This document shows, one piece after another, positions 1-9,295 of a stretch of 64,000 nucleotides of DNA. A program made the translations under genes and the position numbers. The number at the start of each line of letters is the position of its first letter. Position 1 is the stretch's first letter. The notes under the pieces are model-generated. The model was not told the DNA's origin. It saw nothing but the letters and a program-made list of their open reading frames with translations, and made no database searches. The stretch is taken from contig NZ_JAAWWL010000001.1 in the NCBI RefSeq assembly GCF_012272815.1, forward strand, positions 1,694,349-1,758,348, given 5' to 3'. This DNA is from Croceivirga thetidis (GTDB taxonomy: Bacteria > Bacteroidota > Bacteroidia > Flavobacteriales > Flavobacteriaceae).

Positions 1-2370
1 AGCAACGGAGTCAATTTTTTCTTTTGAAAAGAAAACAGGAAAATACTGATCCTCTGCCCAAGATTTAAAAAGGTTGTCGTAAAATGGACTATCAGGGTCG
101 CCGGACTGACCTGGTCCGTTGGTGCCTACGGCAGTATCCCAGTCGCCAGTATTCACAATCAATCGGAAAGAGGCCCCACTACTTTGCCTATCGTTATTGC
201 CCGTTGACCCAGGTGTGTAACCATTTCCCCCTCGCGGAAGTGGTCCAAGGTTCATTTTATCCTTCAAGCTGTCTTTTACAACTGAACCCAAAGCATGTGA
301 CATATAGGTGTGTTTATTTTTTTCTTGTCCATAATGCCATTGGGCCATGTCGCTGCCCAATCGTTTTTCAAGACTGACCAAAGCATCCTTAAAGGCATCC
401 GAAATAAACTGGTTTCGAACGGATTCTGAATTTGGTCCAAATTTTTTGTTAGGATTTATAATCCAATCCATAACCGTTTTAAGTTGTAGGGCAGTAATGT
501 ACTTTTTAGCTTCCTCAGGAATGAACAGCCCTTCTGCTTTTTCCTTGAGTTGCGTTTCCCATTCCACATAAATGGCTGCTTCAATTGAATTGGGTAGTAA
601 TTGGTAATCCCAATCCATGAGCATTGTCTTGGCATTGGCAGCCTTATCACTAAAAACTAAATCATTCAATAGCGGTACCAATTGACGGGCCGGTAGTGAG
701 GTGTAATCCACTTGTAGGGCCTTCATGTCCTCCATTGTCATTTTTTTTCCAGATTCCAGTACTTCCTCAACCCGCTCGCCTCGATATGGGTCCGACCAAG
801 AAAAGCCGATTGCATCCCAATGTTCATAATTTTCTGGGGTTACATTTTGGTTCGCTGTGGCCAAAAAACCGTTATCAGGATTATAGGCATTCGGTTTTTC
901 AATAATCGGTAGAAAACCATCCCATTCGTATCGGCCATCCCCAGGAACTGGTACCAAACCACTAAAATTTCTTCGGATGGGGGCAATTCCGACAGCTTGC
1001 CATCCGATGTTCCCTGCTGCATCGGCCCAAATCATGTTTTCACCAGGAATATGACTGTAGTTACAAGCTTCACGAAATTCTTCCCAAGTCTTGGCCTGGT
1101 CCATACGAAGTGATGCTAAATACGGAGAACCTCCTGGTTCAAGCCAAGCGCAACGAACGGCATAGGCTTTAAGGTGCTCTTCATCAACATAGGTGACCGG
1201 ACCATGTAAGGTATATTTTAATTCAATGGATTTGGCTTCTTGCCCCTTAACAGGAATTATTTCTGTAAATGTTGTCATCGGTATCCATTCTCCTTGATAC
1301 TTGTATTCATCAGGATTCTCAGGATTTAAATCATAGACATACAAATCTTCACCATCGGTTCTAAAAACCGTAAGTCCCCATGCCCCATATTCATTATGTC
1401 CAATTGAAATACCAGGTATTTCAGGTTCTCCGCCTCCGATTACATTCCATCCCGGAGCAACCAAATGCGCCATATAACGCAAAGAAGGAACTGCAATGGT
1501 CCGATGTGGGTCATTGGCCATATAGGTATTTCCATCTTCCATAAGTTTACCACTGACCACCCAATTGTTGCTACCCAATGCCAAGGAGTCAGTTTTGATT
1601 TGGCTCTTTTGCAAAAGGGCTGTGGTGGTTGAGGTATTACGGTATTTTTCAACAACATCTTCAGGTTGGAAAGCCACTGGTTTTCGATAAGCATTGTACA
1701 ATTCGAGAATATCATCAAATAACAGGGATTTGTCGATTGCAGGGTCTAATGATAACTTTGGTTCCTTCGGGTGGAACCATAAGAGCTCCTTTACTTTTTC
1801 TTCTCCAATTGCTGCAACGGCCCGACCAATTTGTAGTTCTTGTCCAATATTGCCCAAAAGCCCTTGATGCCTAGAAATCACCACTTCTGGAGTCCATTTT
1901 TGAGGAAGGGTATTTAGTATTTTGAACTCAATTGGTAGAGAATCCGGATTTTCCAAAACTTCATTAATATAGGCATTGACCCCATCGGTGTATGCAGTAA
2001 TAATCTCAACTCCTTCATCATGATAATAGTTCATTTCAGAAGTCATGTCTCCCCTAAATTTGAATAATCGGGTTCCGATATCACGCTTTAATTCGCGCTC
2101 ACCAAGGAGTTCCGCAACCGTGCCGGTTGCCTGTCTTCTCCAAATCTCAAACTGAAATAAACGGTCTTTTGCAGCGGCATAGCCCTGGGCAAAAAACAAA
2201 TCGTGTTGGTTGTTTGCATAAATATGGTTGATACCCCATTCATCACGAACAATTTCAACGTCATCCTGTAAACCTTCAATTACTAAGGTTTGAGCTGAGA
2301 TATCGGTACTTTTTTTACAAGATAAAACCAGCAAAAAGAGTCCAAAAATGAAAAAGCGGTGCAAAGACAT
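1..2370 (-). CDS. Penicillin acylase family lipoprotein, 3' end cut by window edge
   Basis: This reading frame is open from an ATG at 2370 to the left edge, giving 790 codons with the C-terminus missing. It belongs to the penicillin acylase (peptidase S45, N-terminal nucleophile) family, which cleaves amide bonds such as those in acyl-amino compounds, acyl-homoserine lactones or beta-lactams. The N-terminus carries a lipobox LVLSC (Cys18), so it should be an envelope lipoprotein. The family hallmark GSNNW is present, with the predicted autocatalytic nucleophile Ser267. Residues 30-70 (VRDEWGINHIYANN, then FAQGYAAAKDRLFQ) match the alpha-chain start of the family. Because homologues are about 780-800 residues, only a few residues are likely missing. 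The substrate cannot be told from sequence. Confidence 0.93.
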   Translation of the reverse strand, partial: MSLHRFFIFGLFLLVLSCKKSTDISAQTLVIEGLQDDVEIVRDEWGINHIYANNQHDLFFAQGYAAAKDRLFQFEIWRRQATGTVAELLGERELKRDIGTRLFKFRGDMTSEMNYYHDEGVEIITAYTDGVNAYINEVLENPDSLPIEFKILNTLPQKWTPEVVISRHQGLLGNIGQELQIGRAVAAIGEEKVKELLWFHPKEPKLSLDPAIDKSLLFDDILELYNAYRKPVAFQPEDVVEKYRNTSTTTALLQKSQIKTDSLALGSNNWVVSGKLMEDGNTYMANDPHRTIAVPSLRYMAHLVAPGWNVIGGGEPEIPGISIGHNEYGAWGLTVFRTDGEDLYVYDLNPENPDEYKYQGEWIPMTTFTEIIPVKGQEAKSIELKYTLHGPVTYVDEEHLKAYAVRCAWLEPGGSPYLASLRMDQAKTWEEFREACNYSHIPGENMIWADAAGNIGWQAVGIAPIRRNFSGLVPVPGDGRYEWDGFLPIIEKPNAYNPDNGFLATANQNVTPENYEHWDAIGFSWSDPYRGERVEEVLESGKKMTMEDMKALQVDYTSLPARQLVPLLNDLVFSDKAANAKTMLMDWDYQLLPNSIEAAIYVEWETQLKEKAEGLFIPEEAKKYITALQLKTVMDWIINPNKKFGPNSESVRNQFISDAFKDALVSLEKRLGSDMAQWHYGQEKNKHTYMSHALGSVVKDSLKDKMNLGPLPRGGNGYTPGSTGNNDRQSSGASFRLIVNTGDWDTAVGTNGPGQSGDPDSPFYDNLFKSWAEDQYFPVFFSKEKIDSVA

Positions 2371-2448
2371 ATTCTTTAGCGGTTGGTTTTTAAAGATAGC
2401 GAATAGTGTTTTATGTAGTTCAGTGCCTAAAATAATAGGCGATACGGA

Positions 2449-3159
2449 CTAGTTCTTACGCCTGTAGAGGTAAGGATTACTACCTGGGGTCTCCTTTTTT
2501 AATTTGGGCAAGCGTTCAAATTGATTCGTTGCCAACATTTTCTTTTGAAATCGACTTCTATCCAATTTTTCGCCTAATATGGTTTCGTGAAGTCGATGCA
2601 ATTGAGGCATGGTAAATTCTTCCTGCAGCAAATTATACGTCAGCTGTTCACGCTGAATATCCTCTTTTAGACGATTCCTTGCTTTTAGGATGATAGATTC
2701 ATGGTCCAATCCCATATCAGGTAATTCATCAAAACTAAACCAGTCCACGGCCTCATCAAATTCACCCGGTTTGGGACTTAATTGTTCAATATCTACCAAA
2801 GAATAATATGCTAGGGTAACGAAGCGTTGGGCGAGCCAGTGGTCTTTTTGCCACGGTAATCCTCTTTCTTCAAAAAAAGCCTTGAATTCCGCCAAGAAAT
2901 TTCGATTGCTATCTCCAAAAACACTCAAAAATTTAAAATGTGGCTTTTCAAGAGCGGTACGCTCCTTCAAAATTCGTTGTACTGCGGTGTCGACCGATTC
3001 TTCGATTTTAATATGACCTCCTGGTAGTACCCATTTGTCCGCAATGTTCAATAACAAGCATTTAAGTGCACCTTCTTGATAACCGATAATAACTAAATCA
3101 ATCGAAAGGTTGGGCAAGAAGTCCCTGCCTTGATATTCCAGTACCTTTTCAATCCCCAT
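2449..3159 (-). CDS. Nudix-domain transcriptional regulator (NrtR/AraR-like) with degenerate Nudix box
   Basis: The 236-residue protein has an N-terminal Nudix fold (about residues 15-155, with VLPGGHIKIEES) and a C-terminal winged-helix-like part (about 160-225, FTMPQLHRLHETILGEKLDR). This order is that of Nudix-related transcription factors which, in Bacteroidetes, often control sugar use. The Nudix box starting at Gly48 keeps Glu54, Arg62 and Glu66, but the catalytic positions normally REUxEExG read RILKERTA (Ile63, Arg67, Ala69). Hydrolase activity is therefore doubtful and a sensing role is more likely. The gene is divergent from a GH3 glycosidase, with a 12-bp inverted repeat between them. 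By inference it binds there in response to a sugar or nucleotide-sugar ligand. Confidence 0.85.
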   Translation of the reverse strand: MGIEKVLEYQGRDFLPNLSIDLVIIGYQEGALKCLLLNIADKWVLPGGHIKIEESVDTAVQRILKERTALEKPHFKFLSVFGDSNRNFLAEFKAFFEERGLPWQKDHWLAQRFVTLAYYSLVDIEQLSPKPGEFDEAVDWFSFDELPDMGLDHESIILKARNRLKEDIQREQLTYNLLQEEFTMPQLHRLHETILGEKLDRSRFQKKMLATNQFERLPKLKKETPGSNPYLYRRKN

Positions 3160-3186
3160 AGTTCAAAAATACTGTTTTGTGTCGTT

Positions 3187-3233
3187 TCGTCACAAATAAA
3201 AATCTATATTTGTGACGATAAGCCACAAATATA
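3187..3233. promoter_or_regulatory. Perfect 12-bp inverted repeat with divergent candidate promoters
   Basis: TCGTCACAAATA (3187-3198) and its exact complement TATTTGTGACGA (3207-3218) flank an 8-base spacer. A third half-site, CACAAATA, lies at 3224-3231. A Bacteroidetes -7 element TATATTTG sits at 3205-3212 on the + strand, inside the repeat, and another (CAAATATA read forward, 3226-3233) faces the Nudix gene. Neither has a clear -33 TTTG at ideal spacing. A protein bound here would cover the GH3 promoter and the regulator's transcription start. The likely binder is the adjacent Nudix regulator (inference). Confidence 0.65.
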
Positions 3234-3238
3234 ATATC

Positions 3239-5659
3239 ATGAAGAAAAAGTTTATTCTAGGTGCAAAAATCTTGGGGGTATTGCTTCTGCTATTTGGTAT
3301 TGCCGCATTTTTCGGTTTCCGATATATCAGCAACAGTTTTTTGGATTTTGAAGGTGATTATACCGAGCAAACAGATTTGAAAACACTGAAGGATATGGAT
3401 TATGTGTATCTCGATAGGAATGGAAATGGTAAGCTCGACACCTATGAAGATGACCGACTTCCCATCAAGATTCGGGTAGCAGATGTACTCTCACAGATGA
3501 CAATTGAAGAGAAAATACATTTATTGAAAGGATCAGGTATTGCTTCTGCCATGGGGCAAAGTGAACCAGGAGGCATACCGGGAGCTGTTGGAACTATTGT
3601 GCCTACACCTCGATTAGGAATCCCTACTGTTTACCTTTCTGATGGTCCTGCGGGTCTTCGTATTCTTCCTGAAAGGGAAGGTGAGGATCGAACCTATTAC
3701 TGCACTGCTTTTCCGATTGCGACCTTGCTCGCGTCATCATGGAATGAGGAGTTGATTTATGAAGTGGGAAATGCCATGGGCAACGAAGCCGTGGAGTATG
3801 GGATTGACGTGATTTTGGGTCCGGGTGCGAATATTCAAAGGCATCCCCTATGTGGCAGAAATTTTGAATATTTTTCTGAAGACCCATTGTTATCAGGTTA
3901 TATGGGCGCTGCCATTGTCAATGGAATTGAAAGTAATGGGGTTGGAACCGCGGTCAAACATTTTGTGGCCAACAATCAAGAGACCGAGCGAATGGTAAAT
4001 GATGTACGCATTTCTGATAGGGCATTTCGCGAGATATATCTGAAAGGATTCGAACATATTGTTGAACGGTCACAACCATGGACCATCATGTCATCCTATA
4101 ACAAGATTAATGGTGTCTATGCTTCAGAGAATAAAGAAGTCTTGACCGACATTTTACGGGGAGAATGGGGCTTTGAAGGTTTGGTCATGACCGATTGGTT
4201 TGGGGGTAAAAATCCACCAGCACAAATAGCCTCAGGAAATGATTTGTTGGAACCAGGAACTAAAAAACAGTGGGAGGCATTATCGGAAGCTTATGAAAAT
4301 GGTGAATTGTCCGAAACAGAAATTGATGTGGCTGCCACCCGCATATTGACCTTGATTTTTAAGAGTAGAAAGATGCAGGATTATGTCTATCAAGAAAATC
4401 CTGATCTGAAAAAGCATGCTGAAGTAACTAGGAATTCAGCTGCAGAGGGAATGGTGCTCTTGAAAAACGAAGGGGTCTTACCCTTGACCAATACTAAAAA
4501 TATAGCTTTATTAGGGGTCACTTCTTATGAATTTATTGCAGGCGGAACCGGCTCGGGCGATGTGAACGAAGCCTATACCATTTCATTGGAAGAAGGATTG
4601 GCCAATGCTGGATTTGAAATTAATGAAGCTGGTAAAGTTGCTTTTGCAAACCATAGAAATACCAATCCAGAAGGATTTAAAAAGCCTGAAGGAATGGAAG
4701 CGATTTTCAACCCTTTTTCTCCACCTGAAATGAATTATACCACAGAACAATTGAATGAAATCATTGCAACCACGGATGTGGGTATTTTGACCCTAGGGCG
4801 AAATGCTGGTGAAGGCGGTGACCGAAAGGAAAAAGATGATTTTCTATTATCGGAAAATGAACAATCAATGTTAAAAATGGTAACCGAAGCTTTTCACAAT
4901 GCAGGTAAGAAGTTGGTGGTGGTCATGAATATTGGTGGGGTAATCGAGACCGCTTCTTGGAAAGACCTACCCGATGCTATATTGCTGGCTTGGCAAGGCG
5001 GACAAGAAGGCGGGAATTCCGTTGCTGATATTTTAAGTGGAAAAAAGAACCCTAGCGGAAAATTACCCATGACTTTTCCAATCAATTTAGGGGATCATGC
5101 GTCACATGCCAATTTTCCAAAGAATCCCAAGCTCTGGAATATGAAGGATATGATGACGACCTTACTTTTTCCACCGGAAGAAAAGCTAGAGGCAGCTTGG
5201 GTTAAAGACGAAGATTATACGCAATACCAAGAAGATATTTATGTGGGATACCGTCATTTCGATAAGTCAAAAATGGATGTTTCATATCCGTTTGGGTACG
5301 GACTTTCATATTCGGATTTTGAGTATGGCGATGTTTCGGTACTAACTGAAAATGATACCATCAACGTTAGCCTTACCATTAAGAACATTGGAGAGGTAGC
5401 TGGCAAGGAAGTTGTCCAGATTTATGTTGAAAAACTGAATTCCAACATCGACAGACCAATTCAAGAATTAAAGGGGTTTATAAAAACCAAGCTTCTACAG
5501 CCTGAAGCTATCGATAGTATATCGGTAAAGATTCCAGTAAAGGAATTGCGGTATTGGAATGAGAAAACCGACAATTGGACCTTGGAAAATGGGGCGTATC
5601 AAATTAAAGTTGGTTCCTCTTCAAGAGACATTCGTAAAACTTCTGAACTGGAGCTTTAA
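3239..5659 (+). CDS. Glycoside hydrolase family 3 beta-glucosidase
   Basis: The product is an exported or membrane-anchored GH3 enzyme that releases beta-linked glucose or a related sugar from oligosaccharides. I chose the ATG at 3239 (MKKKFILGAK, 806 residues). The GTG at 3212 overlaps the candidate -7 element, so it is unlikely to be translated. After a hydrophobic segment comes an EF-hand-like loop (DRNGNGKLDTYEDD), then the (beta/alpha)8 domain with GRNFEYFSEDP, KHFVANNQETER and the nucleophile Asp319 in VMTDWFGG. The alpha/beta sandwich domain follows, then a C-terminal fibronectin-III-like domain (PFGYGLSYSDFEY onward). All landmarks are intact. Control by the divergent Nudix regulator is inferred from the shared inverted repeat. 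Confidence 0.95.
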   Translation: MKKKFILGAKILGVLLLLFGIAAFFGFRYISNSFLDFEGDYTEQTDLKTLKDMDYVYLDRNGNGKLDTYEDDRLPIKIRVADVLSQMTIEEKIHLLKGSGIASAMGQSEPGGIPGAVGTIVPTPRLGIPTVYLSDGPAGLRILPEREGEDRTYYCTAFPIATLLASSWNEELIYEVGNAMGNEAVEYGIDVILGPGANIQRHPLCGRNFEYFSEDPLLSGYMGAAIVNGIESNGVGTAVKHFVANNQETERMVNDVRISDRAFREIYLKGFEHIVERSQPWTIMSSYNKINGVYASENKEVLTDILRGEWGFEGLVMTDWFGGKNPPAQIASGNDLLEPGTKKQWEALSEAYENGELSETEIDVAATRILTLIFKSRKMQDYVYQENPDLKKHAEVTRNSAAEGMVLLKNEGVLPLTNTKNIALLGVTSYEFIAGGTGSGDVNEAYTISLEEGLANAGFEINEAGKVAFANHRNTNPEGFKKPEGMEAIFNPFSPPEMNYTTEQLNEIIATTDVGILTLGRNAGEGGDRKEKDDFLLSENEQSMLKMVTEAFHNAGKKLVVVMNIGGVIETASWKDLPDAILLAWQGGQEGGNSVADILSGKKNPSGKLPMTFPINLGDHASHANFPKNPKLWNMKDMMTTLLFPPEEKLEAAWVKDEDYTQYQEDIYVGYRHFDKSKMDVSYPFGYGLSYSDFEYGDVSVLTENDTINVSLTIKNIGEVAGKEVVQIYVEKLNSNIDRPIQELKGFIKTKLLQPEAIDSISVKIPVKELRYWNEKTDNWTLENGAYQIKVGSSSRDIRKTSELEL

Positions 5660-5673
5660 ATTTTATAGTGCGA

Positions 5674-6597
5674 TTAGGAGAAGTGTGGCACAAGCATTTC
5701 TCCTAGTTCCTCTACAACCACATCTGCCGGTCTTGAACCGTATTTAAGGTTCAGTATGACATGGTTTACTCCATGATTTTCGAGGTTTTTGATGTAGGAA
5801 ACTAAAAATTCGGAACCAGCTTGAAAACCTAAATGAATGGGTTTTGGCATAGCCTTCTCGTCTTCCATCAAGTCGATATAGAGTGATTGCATGTATGGTT
5901 TCCAAGATTGTTCAGTTCGTTCTAGACTGTTTTGCCAATCTTGCATGCTCTTCTTTAAAAAATCGAAATTTCTAGGATAATACAACCAACCATCTGCGTT
6001 CTCCGCAATCCAATCCAAGTTTTGTCCGGAATGACCAGTTACGAACATAGGGGTTTTTGTCTCGTATTTCGGAACCAGGTCTATAGTGCCATTTAATTGT
6101 CCATAGTCAGAACCGTTTAAGACCGGAAAACTACCTTGCAGGGTCTTTAGGTAATTGAAACTATCCTTGAATAACTCACTCTTTTCTGAAAGGGATTTTC
6201 CAAAAGCGGGAAATTCACTGGGTCTGTCACCAGAGGCAACCCCCAAGAGTACCCTCCCTTTTGAAAGTAACTGTATGCTGGCCAAAGATTTGGCGGTATG
6301 TACGGGATGGCGTAGGGGCAAAATAATACTTCCCGATGCCAGGGCGATTTGATTGGTTTGGTTCATGATATGGGTCATATAAACCCAAGTGTCGTAAAGT
6401 TGTCCAGCATCCCCGAAGGTAGGGTCATGGAATGGCACATCACGAAACCATAATGCTTTAAATCCCAGCACTTCCGCTCGTTTGGCCAAGACTTCTTGGT
6501 TTTCCATTTTGGCAATTGAACCTTGGTAGGACTCTATGGGAAAGACCAACCCTAAAGTTAATTTCCCTTTTGTTGCGACCTCATTAAAAACCGACAT
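5674..6597 (-). CDS. Luciferase-like (LLM class) flavin-dependent oxidoreductase, BA3436-type
   Basis: The 307-residue protein has the TIM-barrel pattern of the bacterial luciferase-like family that uses reduced flavin (FMNH2 or F420-like): LTLGLVFPIE, LGFKALWFRDVPFHDPTFGD, ALASGSIILPLRHPVHTAKS and GRVLLGVASGDRPSEFPAFG. It most resembles the luciferase-type oxidoreductase BA3436 subgroup. The first ATG is at 6597; a TTG at 6603 would overlap the preceding SDR stop codon, but ATG is the simpler choice. It is the last gene of a tightly packed four-gene operon (MDR, cupin, SDR, LLM) read leftward, and it ends 14 bases from the convergent GH3 gene. The substrate is unknown. Confidence 0.85.
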   Translation of the reverse strand: MSVFNEVATKGKLTLGLVFPIESYQGSIAKMENQEVLAKRAEVLGFKALWFRDVPFHDPTFGDAGQLYDTWVYMTHIMNQTNQIALASGSIILPLRHPVHTAKSLASIQLLSKGRVLLGVASGDRPSEFPAFGKSLSEKSELFKDSFNYLKTLQGSFPVLNGSDYGQLNGTIDLVPKYETKTPMFVTGHSGQNLDWIAENADGWLYYPRNFDFLKKSMQDWQNSLERTEQSWKPYMQSLYIDLMEDEKAMPKPIHLGFQAGSEFLVSYIKNLENHGVNHVILNLKYGSRPADVVVEELGEMLVPHFS

Positions 6598-6599
6598 TG

Positions 6600-7418
6600 T
6601 CAAGAATTTTGATTGGAAAGCACTAGTTCCGTAGTCTTCAGTAATCCCTCAATTTTAGCTTCGGAATACGCATCTGGATGTGCTTCTGCGAACCGCCCTC
6701 GTGGGTCGCCTTTGTCATTGTCAAAGTACTTTCCACTTTCCCCTTCAAATTCAGGAGACACTGCCAAGTCAAACAAAATATTGGCGCCCTTATCGGCAGG
6801 TGACCAATGATTTCCGTAGGCTTCTTTCACCATTTTTGTGTTCAATAGTGACCCTGGATTTACTGCAATAACAGAAACATCTTTGAACTTTTTGGCCAAA
6901 TCAAAACTCCACGTGGTCAGTGCCAATTTGCTTTGTGCATAGCTTTCTTGTTGCGTTAGCGATATTGTGCCTTGCAGTGCATCCGTTGAAACCGCGGCTT
7001 GTGCTGCCGAACTTAGGTTTATGATTCTTGAATTTGCTGATTTCTTTAGCAGCGGTAACATTTCTCGGGTCAATACATAAGGAGCTAAGTAATTTACCTT
7101 AAAACGGATATCGAGTTCCCCAATGTTATGTGGATGAGGTGTTTTAAAGACTCCGGCGTTGTTGATGAGTACATCAAGTTTTGATAGTTGAAAGGCGGTC
7201 TTTTCTGCGAAGGCCTTTACTTTCTTAAGATTCGATAAATCAGCTTGGGCACCAAAAACTTTCATAGAACCAGATTCCTTTCTTATCTCGTCTATGGTCC
7301 CCTCAATCTTTTCTTTGTTGCGTCCGTGGATGTAAATCTGGTGACCTTCCCTAGCAAGTTTTTTGGCAGCTAATTTGCCAATACCGTCGGTGCTTCCTGT
7401 GATTAAGATTGATTTCAT
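6600..7418 (-). CDS. Short-chain dehydrogenase/reductase (SDR)
   Basis: This is a 272-residue cytoplasmic NAD(P)-dependent SDR. The N-terminal Rossmann motif is TGSTDGIG, followed by the NNAG motif (LINNAGVF), the catalytic serine region INLSSAAQ, and YAQSK for the Tyr/Lys pair (YxxxK). The basic residues HGRNKEK after beta-2 suggest preference for NADP(H). The start codon overlaps the stop of the upstream cupin gene in an ATGA, and the downstream oxidoreductase starts 2 bases after its stop, so translational coupling is likely. The sequence resembles retinol-dehydrogenase-like SDRs, but the substrate cannot be assigned. Context suggests reduction of carbonyls or quinones with its neighbours. 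Confidence 0.9.
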   Translation of the reverse strand: MKSILITGSTDGIGKLAAKKLAREGHQIYIHGRNKEKIEGTIDEIRKESGSMKVFGAQADLSNLKKVKAFAEKTAFQLSKLDVLINNAGVFKTPHPHNIGELDIRFKVNYLAPYVLTREMLPLLKKSANSRIINLSSAAQAAVSTDALQGTISLTQQESYAQSKLALTTWSFDLAKKFKDVSVIAVNPGSLLNTKMVKEAYGNHWSPADKGANILFDLAVSPEFEGESGKYFDNDKGDPRGRFAEAHPDAYSEAKIEGLLKTTELVLSNQNS

Positions 7419-8284
7419 TGTTTATTTATTTTATAGGTTCCGTTCGTTCTGATATATAGAAGCACTTCACTTTCTTGAGTTGAAACGGAATGGATTGCTT
7501 TAGAAGTGGAACTAAATGAACTCCCTGGGTCTAATGTTTTTATCACTGCGTTTTGAGGAAGGACATAATTCAATTCACCCGATATAACCACACCGTGCAC
7601 AACTGTGCCTTCAGTTTCAATGTTACCCATGAACCCTTTTGGCAACTTTACAAAAGTGCCTATTGATTCACCATCATCCCATAGAAAACTTAATTTCGCT
7701 TCACTTTCTTTGGCAATCCAACTAGTTTCTTCATCGGTTAACCAAACAACATTTGAAGCGTCTATGTTAATGGGTCGTTCGCCATTATCAAAAGACTCAC
7801 TAACTGGTTTTACCAAATAAGGCCCTTTATCTATTTCAACGAGCGCAATGTTGTCTTCACCATTGGCTGCTGTAATATGTGCTTCGCCTTGTGGTTGGGT
7901 CCAGAAACTACCTGGTTTCATCCACATTTTTTCGGCATTGGGGTCATCGTTATGAATGGCTCCTTTAATAACCACCGCCCGATAGGTTACGTTATGAATA
8001 TGTGGAGGAGAGGAAAAGCCGTCAACAAACTTTGCCAGAAAACCTGTGGCAACTTCACCATTTCTATCGCCCCAAATAGTTCCAGCTTGAGGGCTTTGGT
8101 CGCCCCTTGCTGGGTTCAACTTTTGCCATACAATTTCAGAACGTAACAGCACTTTGTTTGTTGGATTCGCTACTGAAATAGGGCTGTTGTTTCCATTTTG
8201 ATTATTGCCAGTTTTGTTTTCATTGCAAGCGTTTAAAAACAAAACTGCAACCAAGAAAAGGGGGAATTTCAATTTTAAAAACAT
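7415..8284 (-). CDS. DUF4437 double-cupin lipoprotein
   Basis: The 289-residue protein begins with a lipoprotein signal (FLNAC near residue 20) and contains two cupin-like halves. The first has the metal-site-like pattern PPHIHNVTYRAVVIKG and PGSFWTQPQGEAH; the second has VVHGVVISGELNYVLPQ and PGSSFSSTSKAIHSVS. This matches the DUF4437 cupin family, whose biochemical role is not established. It is unusual as the only exported member of an operon whose other products look cytoplasmic. It overlaps the SDR gene by four bases (ATGA) and follows the MDR gene by nine bases. It may sense, bind or transform a small aromatic or carbonyl compound in the periplasm (inference). Confidence 0.82.
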   Translation of the reverse strand: MFLKLKFPLFLVAVLFLNACNENKTGNNQNGNNSPISVANPTNKVLLRSEIVWQKLNPARGDQSPQAGTIWGDRNGEVATGFLAKFVDGFSSPPHIHNVTYRAVVIKGAIHNDDPNAEKMWMKPGSFWTQPQGEAHITAANGEDNIALVEIDKGPYLVKPVSESFDNGERPINIDASNVVWLTDEETSWIAKESEAKLSFLWDDGESIGTFVKLPKGFMGNIETEGTVVHGVVISGELNYVLPQNAVIKTLDPGSSFSSTSKAIHSVSTQESEVLLYIRTNGTYKINKQ

Positions 8285-8293
8285 TGGATTTTG

Positions 8294-9280
8294 TTAGTGT
8301 TCAATAACTACCTTTCCCATGGCCAGACCACTTTCTAAGCGTGCATGGGCTTTTCCTGCTTCAGCTAGGGAGAAAGACTGCTCATCCAAGATAGGTTTTA
8401 AATCTCCTTGCTCTATTACTTCAGCAATACTTTTAAGGATTTCTCCGTGTTCTTCACGTTTGAAGTTGTGCAACATAGGTATCAACATAAAGACTACGTG
8501 TAATGAAAGTCCTTTAAAGTGGGCAGTTGACAAATCCAATTCGCATAGCGACACTGTTGTTGCTATATGACCATTTAGGGCAGCTGCGTTAAAAGAATTG
8601 ATGAGGTTTGGTCCGCCAACAGAATCGTAGACAATATCGAATCCTTTTCCATCGGTGTATTTATTTACATAGTCTTCAACAGTTTCGGTCTTGTAATTAA
8701 TACCAGTGGCACCCAATCGTTCAATCAACTCCAATTGTTTTTCACCTCCGCCAGTCGAATAGACTTCAGCACCAAAATGTTTGGCCAATTGTAGGGCAAT
8801 ATGACCCACACCACCAGAACCACCATGAACCAATACTTTTTGTCCAAATCTGATGCCAGCACGAATCAAACCTTCATATGCTGTAATGCCCACCAGAGGA
8901 ATTGCTGCAGCTTCCTGCATGCCAATATTCTTTGGTTTTTTTGCGATTAGCCGATTGTCTGCTGCAATATATTCGGCAAGGGTTCCAGGTAAACTGGCCA
9001 ATCCTCCAACACACCCATACACTTCATCTCCAACCTTGAAATCGGAAACATCATGGGCTACGGCCACTACTTTTCCGGCGAAGTCCATTCCCAAAAGGGC
9101 AGGTGTTTCTGGCGATAAAGGAAGGTCGCTCCCCATTTTTCGAATCATGGTATCTACCGTATTTACACTTGATGCTGCTATTTTAATTAAGAGCTCTCCT
9201 GATTTTGGGGTTGGAACTTCTATTTCTTGCATTTCGAAGACAGAATTCTCTCCGTATTCGGTAATGATCATTGCTTTCAT
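8294..9280 (-). CDS. MDR-superfamily NAD(P)-dependent oxidoreductase (quinone-reductase-like)
   Basis: The product is a 328-residue medium-chain dehydrogenase/reductase. It shows the N-terminal GroES-like domain (MKAMIITEYGENSVFEMQEIEVP, split here at residue 20 in the family motif; then LLGMDFAGKV) and the cofactor motif GGSGGVGHIALQLAKHFGA. The usual catalytic zinc ligands of alcohol dehydrogenases are not evident, so a zeta-crystallin/quinone oxidoreductase type is favoured. It is the first gene of the leftward four-gene operon and faces an HxlR regulator. A promoter TTG-N20-TATGTTTG (9344-9346, 9316-9323) precedes it, with a palindrome over the predicted transcription start. HxlR proteins such as QorR and YodB control quinone-detoxifying reductases in other bacteria, which fits this arrangement. 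Confidence 0.88.
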   Translation of the reverse strand: MKAMIITEYGENSVFEMQEIEVPTPKSGELLIKIAASSVNTVDTMIRKMGSDLPLSPETPALLGMDFAGKVVAVAHDVSDFKVGDEVYGCVGGLASLPGTLAEYIAADNRLIAKKPKNIGMQEAAAIPLVGITAYEGLIRAGIRFGQKVLVHGGSGGVGHIALQLAKHFGAEVYSTGGGEKQLELIERLGATGINYKTETVEDYVNKYTDGKGFDIVYDSVGGPNLINSFNAAALNGHIATTVSLCELDLSTAHFKGLSLHVVFMLIPMLHNFKREEHGEILKSIAEVIEQGDLKPILDEQSFSLAEAGKAHARLESGLAMGKVVIEH

Positions 9281-9295
9281 GGCGTTGTTTTAATA

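Noticed and set aside
84..905. Several short rightward open frames at the left end
   Set aside because: They lie inside the leftward penicillin acylase frame, which is continuous from 2370 to 1 and shows all family motifs. They have no recognisable products.
3212..3238. GTG start for the GH3 gene, nine codons upstream of the ATG
   Set aside because: It falls on the candidate -7 element and inverted repeat, so a transcript starting there could not include it.
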